From NCBI RefSeq assembly GCF_042453785.1, contig NC_091672.1, forward strand, positions 8,574,501 through 8,638,500: a stretch of 64,000 nucleotides of DNA, read 5' to 3'. Under the pieces are notes generated by a model. The model searched no databases. It saw nothing but the letters and a program-made list of their open reading frames with translations, and had not been told where the DNA came from. The DNA comes from Malus domestica. Lineage: Eukaryota > Streptophyta > Magnoliopsida > Rosales > Rosaceae. Each line of letters begins with the position of its first letter. Within the stretch, counting starts at the first letter, position 1. Shown here one piece after another: positions 58,708 through 64,000 of the stretch. The position numbers were made by a program, and so were the translations under genes.

Positions 58708-59657
58708 GTCCGCACTCGATTAGTGAATTGCCTTTTAAAGTTGGATATGACATTGGATATTGTTTTTAGTGAATTGCCTTCTGTTCTTTATCTCTGGCTT
58801 TTGTATTTGCTTATTTCATTTGTTTGTTTTGTCCACTCACAACCAAAACCCTGAGGCCGCGTTAGGTCGGAATATCATTTGTCGGGATGTAATGGAAATT
58901 TAAATTGTTAAAGAAAGCAAATTTGTCATAAAAAGACGGCAATCAATGCATCTTTCGGTTATTTCCCAACCTTGGACTTATTCAACATGAAAAGTCAACC
59001 ATTTTCATTTCCAATCTCTGTTTCTGGCATATCAAACGTAGCCTTCAAAGGAAATAAAGTCTACTTCTTCAAACCGTTCCATAAAATGATTAAGGCTGTC
59101 CGTTCGTACTCAAGTTTGAATTTTATTTTGCTAGAAATTATAAATTGTATTAGTGTAGAACATCTGCTTCTCACACAAAAGAAGGTTTACAATATAAATA
59201 CATTGGAGGTCGTATTCAACTTTTTTATTTAGTGTCCAATAGTGCACCGACCAGACCGTCATGATGTAATACCTCACAACAATATCCTCTTCATTTGCTC
59301 TATCATCATGTGTACAACTGTCCTGGCATTGTAACTTCCAAAATGGGAAAATATGAAGCAATACTTAATATTTTAGTAAATTAGTCAAAGTATATTGTAT
59401 TTTTCTATTATTATAATATAAACGATATGCGGATAGTCTTGGGGCTTTGAGTCTTCCTACAGCGTTTCATATTTAGAAAAAAAAAATCTTATGCACATGA
59501 AAAACTCAAAAATCTACTACTTGTAAAGTTTTTTGCATTTTTAAATAATAAAAATTGATTGCATTATTATTTTTTTAACTATAATATTATTTACATTAAA
59601 GGGTGAGAGAGTGAGCTAAATTTCACAATGATCTAGTCATAATGACAAGATTTGTAT

Positions 59658-59810
59658 CTCACGTTTTTTTTTTGAACAAACGATATTATTTACACTAAGA
59701 AGGAGGGGGTAGACTTAGCCTCACAATGGGCTAGCAATAATGTGATTCAAATTCACTTTTGGCGAGAATTCCTCAGTTTTAAATAAAGAAAAACACCACT
59801 TTAATATCAT
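59658..59810 (-). mobile_element. SINE (tRNA-derived), minus orientation
   Basis: Starts with poly(T) followed by GAACAAACGATATTATTTAC, then AGACTTAGCCTCACAATGGG, CTAGCAATAATGTGATTCAA and TTGGCGAGAATT, the same order as the copies at 11768 and 59887. The right (5') end is degraded. Confidence 0.72.
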
Positions 59811-59841
59811 TAGACCATGATTCTAAGTTACTATTGATCGC

Positions 59842-59843
<2 letters not shown>

Positions 59844-59884
<41 letters not shown>
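59844..59884. repeat. (AT)n microsatellite
   Basis: An uninterrupted AT run directly before the poly(T) tail of the next SINE. Confidence 0.95.
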
Positions 59885-59886
<2 letters not shown>

Positions 59887-59892
<6 letters not shown>

Positions 59893-60050
59893 TTTTTGAA
59901 CAAACGATAATATATACACTAAAGGGAGGAGGTAGACTTAGTCTTACAATAGGTAAACAATAATGTGGTTCAAATTCATTATTGGCGAGAATCAAACCTA
60001 AAACCTCTCACTTACAGATAAAAAAGAATACCACTAGATCGTAATAATAA
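59887..60050 (-). mobile_element. SINE (tRNA-derived), minus orientation, fuller copy
   Basis: Poly(T), GAACAAACGATAATATATAC, TAATGTGGTTCAAATTCA, then TTGGCGAGAATCAAACCTAA (B box on the minus strand as GGTTTGATTC) and CCACTAGATCG (A box on the minus strand as GATCTAGTGGTA). This is the most complete of the three copies. Confidence 0.78.
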
Positions 60051-61718
60051 GTAACAAATTGTTTTGCGTCCTTTTTGTGGGGGAAGGTCCATAAACTTTG
60101 TTATTGTGGCAATGTGTTGTGAGCACAACCTTCTAATTTTATGCAGTTCGTAAATTTCTACATTGAGACCTCCCACGTGGAGGAAGAAATGGATGTGGAC
60201 CAATGATTCAAAGAAGACTGATCCAAATGTGCATATAGGCACCACATGGCACGTGATATGTTCACTTTTGTGCACTCCCACTTAAAAGCTCTCGCACTAT
60301 TGTGTAAAAGAACTGCTTTTTCTGATGTTCTTCCGATCAGTTGGTTTAGCGGCTTTTCGTTTCAAATTTGTATTCCACCTTGTAGAGATATAATCACGAT
60401 ATATTTGTGATGAAATTGATATTAAGTTGTGGTTTGTTGGGCTTGTTATAAAAATCTATATACCAAGTTTCACTTTCTTTTTCTTCCCCCTACTTCCACT
60501 ATTTTTCTATCCCTCGTTGTCCCATTGGCTTAAATGATATATAATTCATTTGGCCTTTTAGTTATTGAGTTTCGATTAAGCTAATATCGTGTATTCTGCA
60601 AATCAACATTAAAAAGACGCTTAAAAGACAAAATGGAGTAAGCATTTCGGCTAATTTATTCTGTGTATTTTCAAATTTCGCTAATTTGGTTACTTCGCTT
60701 TTATCTATTCATGTAATTCGGGTTGATTTGTGATTAGTAATACTTTATTCATGATATGTATTTGTAATGCTATTTTTTTAATGAATAAAATATTATACTT
60801 TTCTTCAACAAAAAAAAAAATTTTGAAAAGAGCAAATTAAGAGAAAATCTTTTCAAATGGTTTTCTCTTTAAAGCTTATCATTAAATAAATACACAGTTA
60901 GATTTAAAACATATTTAAGGAATAACCCATTGTTAAGGCCCAAAAATGTCACATGCAAACCCAATCAAGTCTTGAAGCCCAACTGTTATACAATACATGC
61001 AAAGGTGCGGAATCGAGAAGGAGTCATGCTCGTAATCATGCCATGTTACGTTAATCAAACCACATATTTGTGTAAATCACACCACGCTTGTGCAAACTCA
61101 TGCATATTTGTCACGCCAAGTTTTATCATGGTAATCAGTATTCATGCTAAGATAAACCCAAGTCACATGTCCGGGACTTGCCAAGTGAATTGTGGTGTGG
61201 ATGGTTACGAGAGTTTATCAGGCCTATGTGGAGTCAAAATTATGAAAGACTTTGGGTTGCTTGGGGCCCAAAGATCCAAGCCCATACTCTTCGAAGTCGA
61301 CATAGGTAAGTCTGAGAAAGCAAACCTAGTTTCTTCCTTTCCCTAGCAAGCTAACCAACTTAGTTAGGAAGGAACAAGCCCTGAGCCTTAGAGTCACGTG
61401 AAAGCCCATTAAGACATGCATTTAATGAAGAGAGAAGCAGACTTTTCCTTCCTAACTCACCCAGAAGACCATCGCATGAAAGCCATGAGATGCGACACCA
61501 AAAGTAACATTTGTGGAAAACTGACACGAGAAAGCAGCGCCTCGGAAAGGAGGCGCATCACAATCTTCACATGAGTGGCTAAGTTACCACATGAAACCTG
61601 TAGCTTTCATGCTTAAATTAAACCAATACATGTCTATAGAACCCGAGTGTTCTACGATGTTTGTCTATGGACTACCATATGACTAACTACGTTTTGTCAT
61701 ACTTTCCGTTTTAGGGAT

Positions 61719-62267
61719 ATGTCGAACTTAAACAAGTTCGATTTTGCCACTTTGGAAGTCTCTAGAAGAAATTACTTGAAGTGGGTTCAAAATGTGAAGC
61801 TCCATCTTATTGCAAAAGGTATTAGGGCCACCATGAAGGTACCTATCGATGACAAACCCGTTGATGAAGCTCATAAAGCTACTGCAATGATTTTGGTTCG
61901 AAGACACATCCATGATGCAATGCAGACAGAGTACCTCGCTAAGGAAGACCTATGCACCCTCTGGCTTGCTTTGGCTGACCGTTTCGATCACCAAAAAGAC
62001 ATTTACTTGCCTGAAGCAAAACACGACTGGCAGCATTTACGCTTCCAAGACTTTAAGTCCGTGAATGAATTCAACTTTGAAGTTTGTAGAATTCGATCAC
62101 TGCTTAAGTTTTGTAAAATGGACTTAACAGAAGTTGATTTACTAGAGAAGACCTATTCGACCTTCCATGCCACCAATATTGTCCTGCAGCAACAATGTAT
62201 GGTACATAAGTTCACCAAATGTTCAAATTTGATCTTTGTTTTACTTCTCGCTGAAAAACAGAACTAG
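61719..62267 (+). pseudogene. Copia gag (182 aa open part, then broken)
   Basis: ATG at 61719 gives MSNLNKFDFATLEVSRRNYL, then TLWLALADRFDHQKDIYLPE, HDWQHLRFQDFKSVNEFNFE and LLAEKQN, the UBN2/copia gag family. The stop at 62265 is premature; a zinc-knuckle-like CYCCGS near 62525 and PKAPNFKNKGKA just before it continue the gag in another frame. Confidence 0.85.
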
Positions 62268-62908
62268 ATTTCAAGCTTGACCAATTAGCTCGAACGCTAC
62301 GCTTGAAGCGCACACGACTAATTCTAGCAACCACAAACGACGAAAGAATTGTTATGGCCGTGGAAATAGGCAGCAAGCCCAACCACGGGCCTAAGGTCAA
62401 CAGAGCCAATGGCCATCCAAGGGAGGAAATTTGACCCAGAAGCACCAACCCCTTGCCCCTAAAGCCCCAAACTTCAAGAACAAGGGAAAAGCGACCATTC
62501 AATCGGCTTCCACTGAAATGGACATGTGCTACTGCTGTGGATCAAAGGTCATTAGTCACGTGTATGCAGAGCTACCCCTGAGGCTATTGCCCAGTACCAT
62601 TCCCGTCGTGAGTCTAACTTTGCCCATGTGGAACATCCTGAAGATATTACTACATCTATGGAGATATCATATTTTCAGGAGGCATCAACTCTTATGGACG
62701 AATAAGTTTTATTCTTCTAGACTTGTTTTTATGGTGTTTTTACCCCTAGTGGCTGAACCCATTAGGAGTGGCCGGACCCCCCCTAATTTTTAGGTTTCTG
62801 GTTTAATTTTTGGACAATTTTTCTAAGTATTTGGAATACTTTTTTTGGTTTTGGTTTTTATTTTTTTATATTTTTTTATGGATATTATTTCTCGAATTGA
62901 TTAATTGA

Positions 62909-63313
62909 ATGAATGGAATTATATTTATGCATGTGACCAATTCAATCAATTTATTTCTAGGTATGTTTAGTGGGGAAGTTAGTTGTTTGGCTGATAATGC
63001 TACTACGCACACCATATTGCGCAAGCAACACTATTTTACTAACTTCGTGCCTAAGAAAACACCTCTGACAACTTTCTCAGGCACATCTAACTTGATTGAA
63101 GGATACAGAAAGGCCCATGTCACGTTGTTTAATGGTACTATCTTAACCATTAAAGAGGACTTTTATTCTCCACGTTCTGGAAGAACATTGTTGAGTTGTA
63201 GAGATATTCGAGATAATCAATATCATATTGAAACCACTGAAGAAAATGGTTTTGTATTTCTTTGTATCACTTCTTACGAGTATGGCCAGAAATATATTCA
63301 TAAGAAGTTGTAA
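62909..63313 (+). pseudogene. Copia protease and gag-pre-integrase region, degraded
   Basis: CLADNATTHTILR (from about 62980) is where the aspartic protease motif DSGATTHT stands in intact elements: the DSG has become DNA, so the active site is lost. The following NLIEGYRKAHVTLFNGTILT and LLSCRDIRDNQYHIET belong to the same domain. A stop follows at 63311. Confidence 0.75.
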
Positions 63314-63490
63314 CGTCTTTCAAGTGGGTTGTACGTCACAACCATTCGCGGCATAGAAGCCCAGCATATGGCGGGCCCTATGCTTGAGTTCTAGAGTGCT
63401 TTACTGCTTTGGCATGATTGTATGGGACATCCCGACATGACATGATGTGCCCCTCCCTACATTAGATTCCCGCTATGCAAAGCTTGTTCT

Positions 63491-63853
63491 TTGGGAAAGT
63501 TGAATAATCAACCCTCGATTACAAAGGTTATTCACAACCCTCCTAAGTTTCTTCAGAGGATTCAAAGGGATATTTGTGGACATATCCAACCAATATGTGG
63601 ACCATTTAGATACTTTATGGTGTTGGTTGATACATTAACACGTTGGTCACATGTCTGTTTATTGTCCACACGCAACACTGCATTTGTGAAACTCCTAGCA
63701 AAAATTATTAAGCTAAGGGCTCACCACCCTGATTATCCGATCAAGTTGGTTCGACTGGATAACGCTGGAGAGTTTACGTCACAGACTTTTAATGACTATT
63801 GCATGTCAGTTGGGATTGAAGTAGAATATCCTGTACCCTATGTTTACACCTAA
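63491..63853 (+). pseudogene. Copia integrase core fragment
   Basis: The frame encodes QRDICGHIQPICGPFRYFMV and VDTLTRWSHVCLLSTRN, with LDNAGEFTSQTFNDYCMSVG, the second and third catalytic parts of the rve integrase core, and a stop at 63851. GLTKAFIKCLQL continues after the stop, so the copy is dead. Confidence 0.85.
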
Positions 63854-64000
63854 AACGGCTTGACAAAAGCTTTCATAAAGTGCCTTCAATTGATAGTTCA
63901 GACTTTGGTTATGAGAACCAAACTGCCTGTATCTGCCTAGGGCTATGCAATATTGCACGCAACTATGCTGGTCCGCCTGAAGCCCACCACTACCCAACCT

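Larger units (their letters stand above)
58708..60930. other. Intergenic DNA with SINEs and an (AT)n run
   Basis: The DTW gene's 3' UTR must lie at the left. The rest is AT-rich with two SINE copies and a microsatellite; no gene recognised. Confidence 0.55.
60931..64000 (+). mobile_element. Degenerate Ty1/copia retrotransposon, right end outside window
   Basis: The likely 5' LTR begins TGTTAAGGCCC at 60931; its right end was not resolved. Gag, zinc-knuckle, protease and integrase pieces follow in the copia order in different frames with stops between them. Reverse transcriptase and RNase H would lie beyond the right edge. Confidence 0.8.

Noticed and set aside
1-64000. A clustered metabolic or defence system
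   Set aside because: The recognised host genes belong to unrelated housekeeping pathways with separate promoters; the only defence genes are dead NLR fragments.

Overview
The window is nuclear DNA of a dicot plant. Every host gene is intron-rich, intergenic DNA is AT-rich and full of transposons, and the proteins match plant-only or plant-type families (STELLO, the Mg-chelatase H subunit of chloroplasts, CC-type NLRs). The repeat families look like those I associate with Rosaceae, probably apple or pear relatives; that placement is inference, not proof.

Layout, left to right. 1-7.1 kb: a LINE with a long open reverse-transcriptase frame, a coding-poor repeat block carrying a coiled-coil ORF on the minus strand and a nested tandem array, then a second, decayed LINE 3' end with a (TTG)n tail. 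7.1-17.3 kb: repeats around two small minus-strand genes of unknown function, a 92-residue protein and a four-exon gene of 253 residues that must be assembled by splicing. 17.6-21.3 kb: a STELLO-type Golgi protein gene (plus). 22.2-27.2 kb: CHLH/GUN5 (minus, five exons, 1380 residues), convergent with STELLO. 27-33 kb: copia remnants and degenerate short repeats. 33.3-36.4 kb: exosome subunit RRP43 (minus, eight coding exons). 37.3-44.4 kb: a cluster of non-autonomous DNA transposons with recognisable terminal inverted repeats and target-site duplications (MULE-like, Harbinger-like, hAT-like), some nested. 44.6-48.0 kb: CTU2, the tRNA wobble-uridine thiolation subunit. 46.8-55.0 kb: a tandem segmental duplication that copied the last two CTU2 exons together with broken NLR resistance-gene fragments. 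55.3-58.7 kb: NTAQ1 (minus) and a DTW-domain gene (plus), head to head 201 bp apart. 60.9 kb to the right edge: a decayed Ty1/copia element that runs out of the window.

Functional themes: two genes modify tRNA (CTU2; the DTW protein probably installs acp3U), RRP43 processes and degrades RNA, NTAQ1 feeds the Arg/N-degron pathway, CHLH starts chlorophyll synthesis and STELLO supports cellulose synthesis. They are independent housekeeping genes, not an operon-like system. I saw no convincing previously undescribed system. The most informative signals are the tandem duplication with intact alternative CTU2 terminal exons, an insertion whose empty site is preserved in the sister copy, two GC-AG introns, and the four-exon gene of unknown function.
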